A DNA stretch of 64,000 nucleotides from Zoroaster sp. YZ-2022. Taxonomy: Eukaryota; Echinodermata; Asteroidea; Forcipulatida; Zoroasteridae. The first letter of the stretch is position 1. Each line of letters starts with the position of its first letter. The translations under genes were made by a program, and so were the position numbers. The notes under the pieces are model-generated. The model did not search any database and was not told where the DNA came from. It saw nothing but the letters and a program-made list of their open reading frames with translations. The stretch lies in NCBI GenBank assembly GCA_029582265.1, contig CM055837.1, forward strand, positions 13,162,777 to 13,226,776, given 5' to 3'. Below are positions 10,315-20,460 of the stretch, piece by piece.

Positions 10315-13300
10315 ATGGACGTTGAGAGAATTAAAAAATTGGGGTGAAAATAAAGAACAATTTAACCGTTTATTACGAGCAGACAGTAGAACGAATAAAA
10401 TAAATAAACGTTCTTGGTATAATGCGGTAAAAAGGTATAGAAAAAGATTTAAAATTATACCATTATCAAAGCAAACGTTAGCTCAACCCAAAAAAAACGT
10501 AAGCATTGAGCAATTATGTTTACCAGATCGTGGTAGTGGAAGAGGAGGGGCGTTTTAAAGAAAAGACTACATAAAAAAAATTAAAAACGCGCATAAAGAG
10601 TTGGAATTTGACGAGGAAGTTATTAACGGTGGTAGACAGTTACGTCAACGATTTATAACCGTTCCGTACGGTCATAAGAAAGAAAAAGATGTAGAGAAAT
10701 TTTTTGACGAAGTAAAGCCGAAGATTGAAGAAAAGTTGTCTTTAGATTTTCGAGAATTTAGAGGAATAAAGTATCAGATAGTTTTGTTAGTTGATTTTGA
10801 AAAAGCTCAATCAGGTGGTGGGATGGATAGAGATGACAATAGATTTAATCATATAATCATTGAATTATTCAACGAGCGGGAGATTGAAGAAACTTTATTG
10901 CGAGCTTATGATATAATAAAAGACAAAATAGATCGATGGACACACCTCGGTTCTCAATGGGTGATAGATCGTATTGTAAAATTAGATTATAATCTTTCCA
11001 ACCCTAGACGGTTTAGAGGTGGTTCTTATATGAAACTTTCACCTTATTGGGGAAAAAAGGAGGGATGCATTAACGTAAAAAACGAAGACGATGAATGTTT
11101 GCGATGGGCGCTGCGCAGCGCGATTTATCCAGCTAAACATAATAAGAATAAAACGTCTAGCTATCGAGTAAAATTTTACAAGCCTCGTTTAAATTTTGAG
11201 GGTATAGATTTTCCAACTCCTTTAGAACAAATTAAAAAAGTAGAACGACAAAACAATTTGGCGATAAACGTTTTTGGTTATGAAGGTACAACATTTATAA
11301 TTTACCAGCTTAGCAAACAAGTAAAGGATATACATCGTATTCATTTATTTTTTATTCAAGAAGAAATAACGACGAAATAAAATCGCACTACGTTTTGATA
11401 AGGGATTTAAGTCGTTTACTGAACGATCAAAACAAAAACACACACAAAAAATATTATTGCGATATATGTATACGCGGTTTTACTCGTGAAAAGTTGCGCG
11501 ATGATCATAGGTTAAATTGCGATGTATAGGAAACAGAACCGACACTAATTGTGATGCCTGAAAAAGGTAAAAACGATTTTATGAAATTTAAAGAATGGAA
11601 AAAAAAGATGAATGTTCCTTTCGTGATAGTGGCAGATTGTGAAGCGATACTCGTTCCAAATGTGATTGCGAGTACGAGTAAAACTAAAACTAAAAAAAAA
11701 CTCACAATCACATTATTTGCAGCTATTCGTATATCGTACTTCGATACGATGGGTTTGTATGTTCGAAAAAAACATATAGGGGGCGAGACGCCGCCACGCG
11801 CTTTTTAGAAGCAATCATCGAGGGAAAAAATACCATCAACAATATATATATAAATCCTAAACCTATTATTATGACGCAAGACAATGAAGAAAATTATAAC
11901 TCTGCTAAAAAGTGTTGGATTTGCGAGTGGGAAAATTTCCATTTACCGGGTGAAAAATATTTTAAAACCGTGGGTGGTAAATGCAATTGTTGGGCGTATA
12001 AAAAAGAATATTTAAACGAGTTATCTTGCAAGGATGAAAAAATAGAAGAATTAAAGAAAGGATACGAGAAAGTTAGAGATCATTGTCACGTCACCGGAAA
12101 ATATTGAGGTGCTGCGCGTAATAAATGTAATTTAAATCTTAAACTAGATTACAAAACAAATATCCCAGTCTTGTTCATAATCTCCGAGGATACGATTCTC
12201 ATTTTATCATGCAAGGTGTGAGTCAAACGAAAGGAACATTAAAGTGTATTCCAAACAATATGGAAGAGTACATTTCTTTTTCAATCGGACAACTGCGTTT
12301 TATCGACTCTTCAATTTTTACCAGCTCCGCTCGATAAACTCGTTAAAACACTCGATAAAGATTCATTTCACATTACTAAATTACACGAATCAGATCCAGA
12401 AAAATTAGAGCTACTTTTAACGAAAGGCGTTTTTCCGTACGAATACGTGGATAGTTTCGAACGGTTCGAAGAAACGAGTCTTCCTTGTAAAGAAGCTTTT
12501 TATAGTTAAACGAACAACACATTACGGACAAACAATACGAGCACGCAAAGAAAGTTTGGAACAAATTTGAATGTAAAAATCTAGGCGATTATCACGATGT
12601 GTACGTGCGCACGGATGTATGCTTATTGGCCGACGTGTTTGAAAATTTTCGTGCAACTTGTATGAAAGAGCATGAGTTAGATCCGGCTTATTATTTCACA
12701 AGTCCCCATTTGAGTTGGAGCGCTTTGTTAAAACATTCCAACATTATTTAGGATTAATAACTGATTACGACATGATTAAATTGTTTGAAGACAACAAAAG
12801 AGGGGGAGTATCGAGCGTAGGAAGCAAGAGATACGCTAAAGCAAACAATCCCTATTTACCCGGTTACGATCCATCGAAACTTACGACTTACATTATCGAC
12901 TTTGACGCGAATGGATTGTACGCTTGGGTGATGAGTCAATATTTACCGGTTAAAAATTATAAATGGTTAACTGAAGATAAACTAAATTGTCTCGATATAG
13001 AATCGATTTCGCTAGAATCAGACACGGGCTACTTTTTAGAAGTGGATTTAGAATATCCTAAAGAATTACACAATACTCACAATGCATTTCCACTCGCGCC
13101 AGAGTCGATAGAAATTTCAAAAGAAAAAATGTCTGATTATCAGCGCGAGCTATTGAACGGCAAGCCTGCTACAAAAGTAAAAAAATTAGTTCCCAACTTG
13201 AGCAACAAAAAAACATATGGTCTTCATTATCGCGCTTTACAATTATATTTACAACTCGGTATGAAACTGACTAAAATTCATCGCGTTGTAAAATTTGATC

Positions 13301-13664
13301 AAGCACCGTGGATTAAATCTTACATCGATCTAAATACAAATTTGAGAAAAAATGCAACGTGTGATTTTGAACAAGATTGATGGAAACTCTTTATTAATTC
13401 AATCTCTTTATTAATTCAAAAACCTGTGAAAATGTACGAAATCGAAAGAATGTAAATCTTATGAGATTAAACGATGAACAGGACGAAAAACGATTGCAAA
13501 GAGCAATTACAAAACCAACTTATGCTGGTTTCAGGATTTTTGACGAGAATTTGGCAGCTATTCACATGCATAAAACAAAAACTGTACTCAACAAACCGTC
13601 TCAACTTGGAATAATTATTTTAGATATAGCTAAAGCTTACATGTACGATTTTGCGAGAAATTAA
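10315..13664 (+). pseudogene. Protein-primed family B DNA polymerase (pPolB), broken and 3'-truncated
   Basis: Successive frames give the pPolB order. The N-terminal domain (10,322-11,380) has GSQWVIDRI and ECLRWALRSA; a zinc-finger-like YCDICIRGF follows at 11,458. The exonuclease I region is at about 11,616-11,652 (ADCEA). A CWIC...DHCHVTG module (11,913-12,089) resembles endonuclease VII-type zinc motifs. Exonuclease II (HNLRGYDSHF) is near 12,185 and exonuclease III (YVRTDVCLLAD) at 12,601. Palm motif A (DANGLYAWVM) is near 12,900. Breaks include stops at 10,556 and 12,105 and frameshifts near 10,318, 11,380, 11,530, 11,810, 12,170, 12,310, 12,510, 12,700 and 13,380. The motif B region is scrambled. 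The frame ends after MYDFARN at 13,664, before any DTD motif C, so the thumb and part of the palm are absent. It cannot be active. Confidence 0.93.
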
Positions 13665-13841
13665 AAAAAAAAATTTTGACACGCATTGTTTTATTATTTT
13701 ATTTAAAATTTGTTTCGTTGTTGTTAACGGTTTTATAAATTCTTTTTCAATGTACAAATATTTATAAACTAAAAATCCAACTCCACCTAACGTCAAACAG
13801 TTTGTAAATACGTAAAATCCAACTAAACATTCGATCAACAT
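13620..13841 (-). CDS. Small membrane protein, tandem paralogue A
   Basis: The 73 residues begin MLIECLVGFYVFTNCLTLGG, one hydrophobic segment covering about residues 5-30, then a polar tail with TTKQILNKI and CVSK. It shares MxIECxVGF, TTKQI and the C-terminal C-x-K pattern with the next ORF upstream on the same strand, so the two arose by duplication. The start follows a TTTATAGATAAATATG leader almost identical to its neighbour's. Its end overlaps the truncated polymerase tail by about 45 bp. The function is unknown; a holin-like or virion membrane role is only a guess. Confidence 0.6.
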   Translation of the reverse strand: MLIECLVGFYVFTNCLTLGGVGFLVYKYLYIEKEFIKPLTTTKQILNKIIKQCVSKFFFLISRKIVHVSFSYI

Positions 13842-13859
13842 ATTTATCTATAAATTTTA

Positions 13860-14057
13860 TTATATTTTTTCACACGCATTGCTTAAAAGGTTTTCAATTT
13901 GTTTCGTTGTTTTTAACAAGTTATTTTCAACAAAATCAAAATGATATTTACATGTATTGTATAAATGTTGAAATTTATTGTCTAAATGAGCACAACATAA
14001 AAAAGTTAAACAAAAATTTGATATTATACTAAATCCAACTATACATTCGATAATCAT
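13860..14057 (-). CDS. Small membrane protein, tandem paralogue B
   Basis: The 65 residues begin MIIECIVGFSIISNFCLTFL, an N-terminal hydrophobic segment, followed by a helical polar tail with KTTKQIENLLSNACEK. It is the paralogue of 13,620-13,841, with an 18-bp gap between stop and next start. The leader TTTATAAGATAAATATG matches that of copy A. The frame is intact. No family is recognised. Confidence 0.6.
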   Translation of the reverse strand: MIIECIVGFSIISNFCLTFLCCAHLDNKFQHLYNTCKYHFDFVENNLLKTTKQIENLLSNACEKI

Positions 14058-14127
14058 ATTTATCTTATAAATTATATAATATTTTTTAATTTTTATTAAA
14101 AATTATTATATAATATATTATAGTCGA

Positions 14128-14330
14128 GTTACCTAACAAGTTACCTAGTACGACCTAACAAGTTACCTAATGTAACCTAACAAGTCACCTAAAATGTAAC
14201 CTAACAAGTTACCTAGTGCAACCTAACAAGTTACCTAGTACGACCTAACAAGTCACCTAGTACAACTTAACAAGTCACCTAATGTAACCTAACAAGTCAC
14301 CTAGTGCGACCTAACAAGTCACCTAGTCGA
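14128..14330. repeat. Tandem array, nine units of about 22 bp
   Basis: Units of the form ACCTAACAAGTCACCTAGTR repeat nine times with small changes. The array lies between the paralogue B promoter and the ATPase 3' end and overlaps the ATPase stop region. Its CACCTAG core also recurs in both TIRs, in the same sense as the right TIR, which suggests shared origin or shared binding of an element-encoded factor. Confidence 0.9.
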
Positions 14331-14943
14331 GTATCGCGTAATCGGTAGGTTGATCCGTTTTTAAAATTAACTTGCTATGTTTGACTTGTTTAAATTTTTC
14401 GTGCATTTGTGTTCTCAACTCTTTAGTCGGTACGACATCATTTTCTCGAAGACAATTTTCAAACGAGTCTCTATCTTTACAATAAAATATACACACCCAT
14501 TTTAGTTGCTCTCTAAAACCCTTCAACACGCTATTATATTTTTGCGAAAGAATCCAACAGCTGTGTTTGACGTGTCTTCCGCTAAAAGCCAACTGGGTGA
14601 TCGCACATTTATTATTCTCGTCGTATTTTTTATACTGTAATTCTTTACTCGCGCTACAGTCATCGATGATAAACAACGTTTCGTCTCCTTTAAAAACGTC
14701 GCTATAAATTTCTATCGCTTTGTTTAATGATAAATCGCTCAGATCGTCGACGTGCACTCGCTCATCGTTCCAAATCCATTTTCTATTTTGATAAGCGAGA
14801 TTTACCGCGACGGTGGGACATAATACAACGATAGTTGTAAAATATTCAAAATATTATTTTTCTAATAAATTTAATATAAATTATGTTTTTCCGCATCCGG
14901 TCTGTCCACAAATTAAGGCAGCGTGCAGGTATTTCGGTAACAT
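14323..14943 (-). pseudogene. FtsK/HerA-type genome-packaging ATPase, two in-frame stops
   Basis: From an ATG at 14,943 the frame reads through GQTGCGKT (Walker A P-loop, 14,884-14,907) straight into a TAA at 14,881-14,883. A second TAA is at 14,854-14,856. The same frame then stays open to 14,323 with LFIIDDC (Walker B) and FSGRHVKHSCWILSQ, the sensor region of the adenovirus IVa2/A32-like packaging ATPase group in Polintons. Total length would be about 206 codons. No indel is needed, only two nonsense codons. The annotated start lies 13 bp from the 1 kb insertion, so the original N-terminus may have been longer. Confidence 0.9.
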
Positions 14944-14955
14944 GGTTCTAAAGAA

Positions 14956-15957
14956 CCCTGCGGTTCATCGTGGTGCTATTTTTCTCAGTCCGTTTGTAAA
15001 CAATGTTGTTTACTACGTTATGGGAAAACTCAAATTCAGCCACTTTGCATAAGTTCTCTATTGATACAGTGCCTGATAACATGGTAAAAAATTTCAACCT
15101 GCGGTGAACCATTGACCCGGTGTCACGGTCTCAGCTATCCGGCGTGCTCAGCTATCCGGATGACCAAATATGGTAAAATTACGTCATGCTATGTCTGCGC
15201 ACAGCGTACGAAAGTAGTCCATAAACTAGTGCCGTGCTGAGTCGTGTACGTGTACGTGTATACGTACATACACACACTTGCTGGAACTGTCATGGCGGCC
15301 TCCACGAGCAGTGACTACAGCGTGCTGAAATGCCCGGCTACGTCATCCGGATAGCTGAGCACGCCGGATAGCTGAGACCGTGACTACAGCGTGCTGAAAT
15401 GCCCGGCTACGTCATCCGGATAGCTGAGCACGCCGGATAACTGAGACCGTGACACCGGTATGCAGCTTTCAAAGTAAGGGGGGCCTTGCCAGCTGACAAC
15501 CCATTGAAACAGTACAGCTGTTATCAATTGATGTTGCCGCACTAATCCCAATGTAATCAGTCATCCTGTCACTTGCTTTCATTGCCCAGACATTCCGGCA
15601 ACCTGAGATGTTTATTTTGAGGTCTGGTTGTGGGTATTAGAATGGCCAGACAAATAGAATCTCTTGGTTTCTCTGTAGAATGTCAGCAGTGCAAAAAATG
15701 TGCAAACAAAATGTTTTGGGTAACATTTTTTTTTGGAAGGGATTGTGGGCTGGCACCCATATAAAACTTTATATTTGGCTTGAAATTGTTTTCTTGGGTC
15801 TAGAGGGACTCAATAAGTCTGTTTACACCATTTGAGAAGGGATTGTATGCCCCTATATGAACGTTTTACACGCTATTCAAACCATGGAGGTAGAATACTA
15901 AATGATTTAGTCCCTTCATGTGTTCGTGCGTGTATATTGTCACCATGCACCGCAGGG
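14956..15957. mobile_element. 1.0 kb insertion in the Polinton, short TIRs
   Basis: The left edge CCCTGCGGTTCAT and right edge (reverse complement) CCCTGCGGTGCAT form about 13-16 bp of imperfect inverted repeats. The inside lacks Polinton-like genes and has the base composition of host DNA. It sits between the MCP 3' end and the ATPase 5' end. No convincing target duplication is visible, and MCP sequence does not resume on the far side, so a deletion probably accompanied insertion. The superfamily is unknown. Confidence 0.65.
15117..15458. mobile_element. Nested MITE with 48-bp TIRs and internal 69-bp duplication
   Basis: CCGGTGTCACGGTCTCAGC... at 15,117-15,164 is inverted at 15,411-15,458 with one mismatch. 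A 69-bp unit carrying most of the right TIR is duplicated in tandem (15,311-15,379 and 15,380-15,448), giving two right ends. AGCTATCCGG is itself repeated within each arm. It is non-coding and lies inside the 1 kb insertion. Confidence 0.85.
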
Positions 15958-17084
15958 TTTTTAATAGTCAACATGTTAATATATCGCACTATGAAACCGT
16001 CCGTTTTCGATATTGAGTTGCGCATCCATAATAATGTATGTGTAGAGGTATAATTCACCCGCGGTTTCTGCTTCTTTATCCATTTGAATAGTAATTCCTT
16101 CGGATAATTCCTTTGAATTTCTTCCCAGTGTTGATACCTGCGCATCCCTTGTGCGTAGAGTTGATTGGGAACTCCTTCGATAGTAATCGAAACTTTATCG
16201 ATGTTTGGATTATAAAATTTCCAAGGATCTTTTACATCGGGCTCTTTGAATAAAAACAATATTCCTTTCATGCTTTTGGCTGGTGTATTTAGATTTATAT
16301 TCCACGTCGTATCGCTTTTGTTTAACGGTCTCACGCTGTCTCAAAACTCTATCGTACAATATCACCAACTTGTTGCTATATTGATTTTTAATCATTTGCG
16401 CAAGATGCGGCATATGAACGACTTCGTATTCTAAAGAAATTCCGCTTATGGTGTATTTAGCATTACCGTCTAAGCTTTTGATAACTTTAGAAAATTTATT
16501 AAACTCAAGTTCGTATGTTAGTCGATCTCCGATCCCGGATTGAAAAAACGGTTGATGATCGGTTAATAATTCAAAATCGAGCGGAATGTGATATCTATTT
16601 TTTAGAGTATCCGCAACAGCTTTGTCTTTTCCTCCCTTAGCGGTAGCATCGCTGCCACTAGCGCCTACTCTTAATTTACTCACGTTAGGATGTTCAATTC
16701 CTTGATACGCTCGATTTTCAAGTTGGTCTTTCGTCAACCACTCGTCTTTAAAACAATTGAACACGTCCGCATCGTCTAAACTAAACACTTCATTCCCTCC
16801 ATTTTAATGGCTATATTTTTTACAATGGCCCTGCCAATATTATATACGATCGTTCTTGTATCGTCGTTTGCAGATTCGAGATCAATGTTAAAAGCCAATC
16901 TAACCGTACCCGGAATGATGACGTCGTTTTTTCCAAAATTTGGAAAACGAACCGTCAACATTTGATTTTCGGTGATTGTGCTAGGATTGGTTGTAATGAC
17001 GACTTTTTGACGCAATCCTTTTAAACCCAAAGGTTCTCTTAATTTCCTGTATGGATTTAGTTTATCTCCGTACGCTTGACTCAT
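15958..17084 (-). pseudogene. Polinton major capsid protein (double jelly-roll), frameshifted and 3'-truncated
   Basis: The minus-strand start at 17,084 gives MSQAYGDKLNPYRKL, then LTVRFPNFGKNDVIIPGTV and VYNIGRAIVKN, a recognisable N-terminal MCP region. A frameshift near 16,785 leads to SLDDADVFNCFKDEW and TYELEFNKFSKVI. A second near 16,330 leads to NIDKVSITIEGVPNQLYAQG and MRRYQHWEEI, the second jelly roll. The frame enters the 1 kb insertion at 15,957 and the true C-terminus is not found. Known Polinton MCPs form the pseudohexagonal capsid lattice. The leader is AT-rich (ACAATAAAATATG). Confidence 0.9.
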
Positions 17085-17189
17085 ATTTTATTGTATAGAC
17101 ATTATTATTATTTTTTTTTTAAATATAAAAATGTATTATAAATTATTTAAAAAATTGCATTAACAACGATAATTACAACGGGGGTTCAG

Positions 17190-17618
17190 ATGGTTGTAGG
17201 CGCTGTACTAAACGCGGTAGCTTTTACAGGAGGAAATGTGTTAGCTTCTCTCGTCGGTGGTAAAAATGGTGCGGAAAAAGAACAAAAGAGACATGATTTA
17301 GCGCTAGAACAACTTACGAAAGCGAGAGACAAATTTGCTAAAAAGCGCGCGAAATATCTAAATTATTTAAACGAACGACTCATAAAAGAAGCAAACGCTA
17401 GAAAAACTTTTAACGACATCGACAAAGCGATGAATGAATATTATAACGTTACCGGTAAACAACTTGATTTACCGAAAGATTTATACGACGAACCTAAACT
17501 AGAAGATTTTTACGTTCCGAGCGAAGATCAAAAAACGAGAGAAATTTTATTCATCATTTTGGGTATGACGGTAGTAGGCTATGTGAGTTATAAATTATTA
17601 AAAAAAGATAAAAGGTAA
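17190..17618 (+). CDS. Polinton accessory protein with coiled coil and C-terminal membrane anchor
   Basis: An intact 142-aa frame. Residues 1-25 are hydrophobic and glycine-rich (VVGAVLNAVAFTGGNVLASL). Residues 28-85 are charged and helical, probably a coiled coil. Residues 118-138 (EILFIILGMTVVGYVSYKLL) form a transmembrane helix followed by KKDKR. The gene diverges from the MCP across a 105-bp AT-rich gap and ends 7 bp before the next gene, so the two probably share a transcript. I cannot name its family with confidence. The architecture suggests a capsid-to-membrane or minor virion protein. Confidence 0.75.
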   Translation: MVVGAVLNAVAFTGGNVLASLVGGKNGAEKEQKRHDLALEQLTKARDKFAKKRAKYLNYLNERLIKEANARKTFNDIDKAMNEYYNVTGKQLDLPKDLYDEPKLEDFYVPSEDQKTREILFIILGMTVVGYVSYKLLKKDKR

Positions 17619-17625
17619 TTGTAAA

Positions 17626-18918
17626 ATGGCAGGAGGCGATATCCCAATGGAAGATTTAGGTGGTGATCAACATGAACCAGAGGATGATTACTATTACGAC
17701 AACAATGGTATTCAGTTGGATTATAATACACCGATAGAACAAGACGAGACGTCTTTTGGTAATTTAGTAGATAGAGGTTATACTAAATTACGTAATAGCG
17801 TAGTAGATGATTTTTATAACAGTATAAAACGCGATAATTTATTTAAAGATTATAATAATTTCGAGTACGTAGAGATTTACAAACGCTATGGTAAAGAACT
17901 CTTTTATAAAAAAAAAGGCGAGGAAAGAATACGACTATCAAGCAGGAAAAACCGCGGTGGTTTTTAGCGTTAAATTCGTTAAAAAGCATACAATACGATC
18001 TAGGTATATTTGATGACGTACCACGCATCACAGTCGACAGAACGGCTCTTAGAACAGATTCACCTCGATCTTTACCGCAAACTGGAAGAGTTGTACATGA
18101 TCAAACGCAAGAACAAATCGATGCAATTAATGAAATGATTAAAAACAATCCAGAATTGCGAAACTTACTCTTAACTCGCAATATGAAAGAACTACTCGCT
18201 TATGATCATCTCTCGCAAACAAATATAGGCGAACAATTACTTAATTATGGTAAATTTAACGACGTCGTTAAAAAAATCTCTCAAGTTGAACAAAAAATTA
18301 AGGATCTTAATGAAAGAATCGCTGAAAATGAGATAGGAGATGAAGAAGCAAAAGAAGCTCTTACTAAAGAGTTGCAAGATGCTACTAAACAGCTGAAAAA
18401 AACTAGAAGACGAAAATAAAGCTCGTAAAGAGGCTATAAAAAAACAAGATATAGCTATACGTAATCAAATTATTTTATCAAATGAAATAGCGGATGAAAT
18501 AACGGATCAAATAACGGGAGAAGGAAATAAAACGTTGGGAGAAAGAATTAAAAACTATATTAGAAGACATGGCCTTACGATCGCCAGTGTATTAACGGTC
18601 TTTGGTTTAGTCATCGCTTTTATCGTTGATAAGATTACAGGTGCTGTAAATTCAGTTTTTACCTACACCTAAACCAGAACCTAAACCAGAACCGAGTGAT
18701 GGTGGTGGTGACGTAAAAGAGTGGATACAAAAAACTTTAAAAACTTTAGCGAATCTGTTAAAGAAACTAGGAGAAAAAGCTTTAACCGCTTTACCGGGTA
18801 TTATCGGATCGGTGATAAGTTGGTTATTTATTTAGTAGGGTGGGCGGCGGAACACGTGTGGCTAGCCTTGACCGGAGTCGGAGTTTTAATTTTAACCTAT
18901 ATACAAACCCATCGCTAG
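17626..18918 (+). pseudogene. Large Polinton structural/membrane protein, several frameshifts
   Basis: It starts MAGGDIPMEDLGGDQ with an acidic N-terminus, then YKRYGKELFYKKKG. A frameshift near 17,950 continues as FLALNSLKSIQYDLG and GRVVHDQTQEQIDAIN. Residues encoded around 18,135-18,480 form a long charged helix. A shift near 18,405 leads to GERIKNYIRRHGLTIASVL and a hydrophobic stretch (GLVIAFIVDKI). After further shifts come WIQKTLKTLANLLKKLGEK and a terminal hydrophobic segment (HVWLALTGVGVLILTYIQ). Total is about 430 codons. This layout (mixed N-terminus, coiled coil, amphipathic and membrane C-terminus) recurs in Polinton-type elements. The role is unknown; membrane interaction is inferred. 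The stop (18,916-18,918) abuts the stop of the convergent gene at 18,919. Confidence 0.75.
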
Positions 18919-20432
18919 TTATGAAATTATCAACTCATAAATCATAATACCTAATCCGGTAATAATCGCGAAACCAATAATTAAAGCATTTGTTTCATCT
19001 TCGTGAGTAGCATGTCGAGTTAAAAAAGATGATGATGCTGTAAGTGTGCTTTGTGCTATATCGTTAACTATCGGTTGAGAATCTACCAAAGGCGCGGTTG
19101 TCGGTAAAGATGGCTGATTGATAACGAGAGGTGATTTAAATAAGATTATCGCTTTGATCTATATCGTCGCTCGCTGGTTGTTGAGTATCTATAGATGATG
19201 GTGACGACGACGTATCAAATGATGACAAAGGTGGTGGGGTAGGTGTCAAATTCATGTCTTGATTCGATCCGAGTGATAAATTGGACGTGGCGATTAAAAT
19301 ATTATTGTTGTATCCCGCGTACGTACCTATTCGTAAATTCATGTCGCTCGGCATCAAGAATAAATTTTCACCAATGACAAAATTTAATTGAGATCTAGCG
19401 TATTGCAAATTATCTTGATATCGTTGAATAGAAGATTGCAAATCGATCGGAGAATCGATCGAAGCGTCGAGAATGGTTAAAAATTCTCTTTTCGCGTCTA
19501 AACCGGTACCCGGTGTAAGAATTCCAGTTTTACTTGCTGCTTGAGCCCCCAATATCGCGTAAACGTACGTTCTTATAGAATCGTTGATTCGTTCCGTACC
19601 GATATCAGTAAAACCTTGAGACTCGTCGAGTATAAATTTAATCCACGCCGTATCAACGCGCTCAGATTGTGAAATGTAGCCTACTCTAATGGTACGGTCT
19701 TTACGATTATGTACACCATCATCAAAAGCCATTCTTTTTTCACCCGTTCCAAAGTTTGAGGGAAGGTGGTAATAGATAGTATCCTGGAGAGGAATAGGTT
19801 TATGGTGTGGATCGCGGATGATACTCGTATCATAGCTGTGTCCGGGTACAGGGTCGTATCTTTTACCGACGTTCCGCCAAAAATAAGCGGTGCCTAGTCC
19901 ATTGCTGTATGCGTCGACTTGTTGTTTCCAATTAGATACGGATGAAACGTGAAATTCATTACATATTTTATTATACGCGTCAATGTCTATATTGTTTTCG
20001 AACGCGTTGTACAAAAAATTAAAAGACGCGGGGCTGCTCATTTCTTTGAGTAATCGTCTAATTTGATAATAAACGTGAAATTAAAAAAAACCTACGAATC
20101 ATCTTGTTTGAATCAAACAAATGTTCGTAACTCACGCCGCATCCCGTCGTGCTGCACCACGTTACAAAATTTATTTGATTCTGATAAAACTTTAGCGGAC
20201 TAGAATTCCAATCGTCTACGACCTTTTGACTATGAACGTTAGGCAACTTGTAATTTTGAAATGGTTTATCGAGTTCTACGATAAAAAAATCATTTTCGTT
20301 AACGTAAATATCTATAGTCGTCAAATCTCTCGCAGTAATATTATGAGTGGGTCTAAAATTTCCAGATTGGGAATACCGTTTAGATAAATTGCTTTTAAAT
20401 GCTAATGTAAATGGCATTTTATTATAATACAA
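18919..20432 (-). pseudogene. Large Polinton protein with C-terminal transmembrane segment, two frameshifts
   Basis: The first frame (20,432-20,058) begins MYYNKMPFTLAFKSNLSKRY and contains WCSTTGCGVSYEHL. A shift in the T-run near 20,085 continues as FHVYYQIRRLLKEM into the long 301-codon frame (20,041-19,136) with GTAYFWRNVGKRYDPVPGHS and PIPLQDTIYYHLPSNFG. A shift near 19,140 leads to a Ser/Thr/Pro-rich linker and a terminal membrane helix (ALIIGFAIITGLGIMIYELI). Total is about 500 codons. The three parts join in order on one strand, so I read them as one gene. The function is not assigned; a virion surface or membrane protein is a reasonable guess. Confidence 0.75.
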
Positions 20433-20460
20433 ATATAAATTTTAAATTTTAAATATTAAA
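20415..20460. promoter_or_regulatory. Divergent AT-only intergenic promoter region
   Basis: The two genes starting at 20,432 (or at the internal ATG 20,417, minus) and 20,461 (plus) are separated by about 28-45 bp of nearly pure A/T (ATACAAATATAAATTTTAAA). This is too short for two separate promoters, so a bidirectional promoter is likely. Other genes in the element have similar TATAAATA-type leaders directly before the ATG. Confidence 0.45.

Noticed and set aside
10315..13664. Recoded stops or programmed frameshifts in the polymerase
   Set aside because: All three stop types and many scattered indels occur, and motif C is missing; simple decay explains it.
14128..14330. CRISPR-like array
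   Set aside because: Units are contiguous near-identical 22-mers without unique spacers, in a eukaryotic element.
14956..15957. piggyBac element because of CCC...GGG ends
   Set aside because: No TTAA on either side and no transposase.
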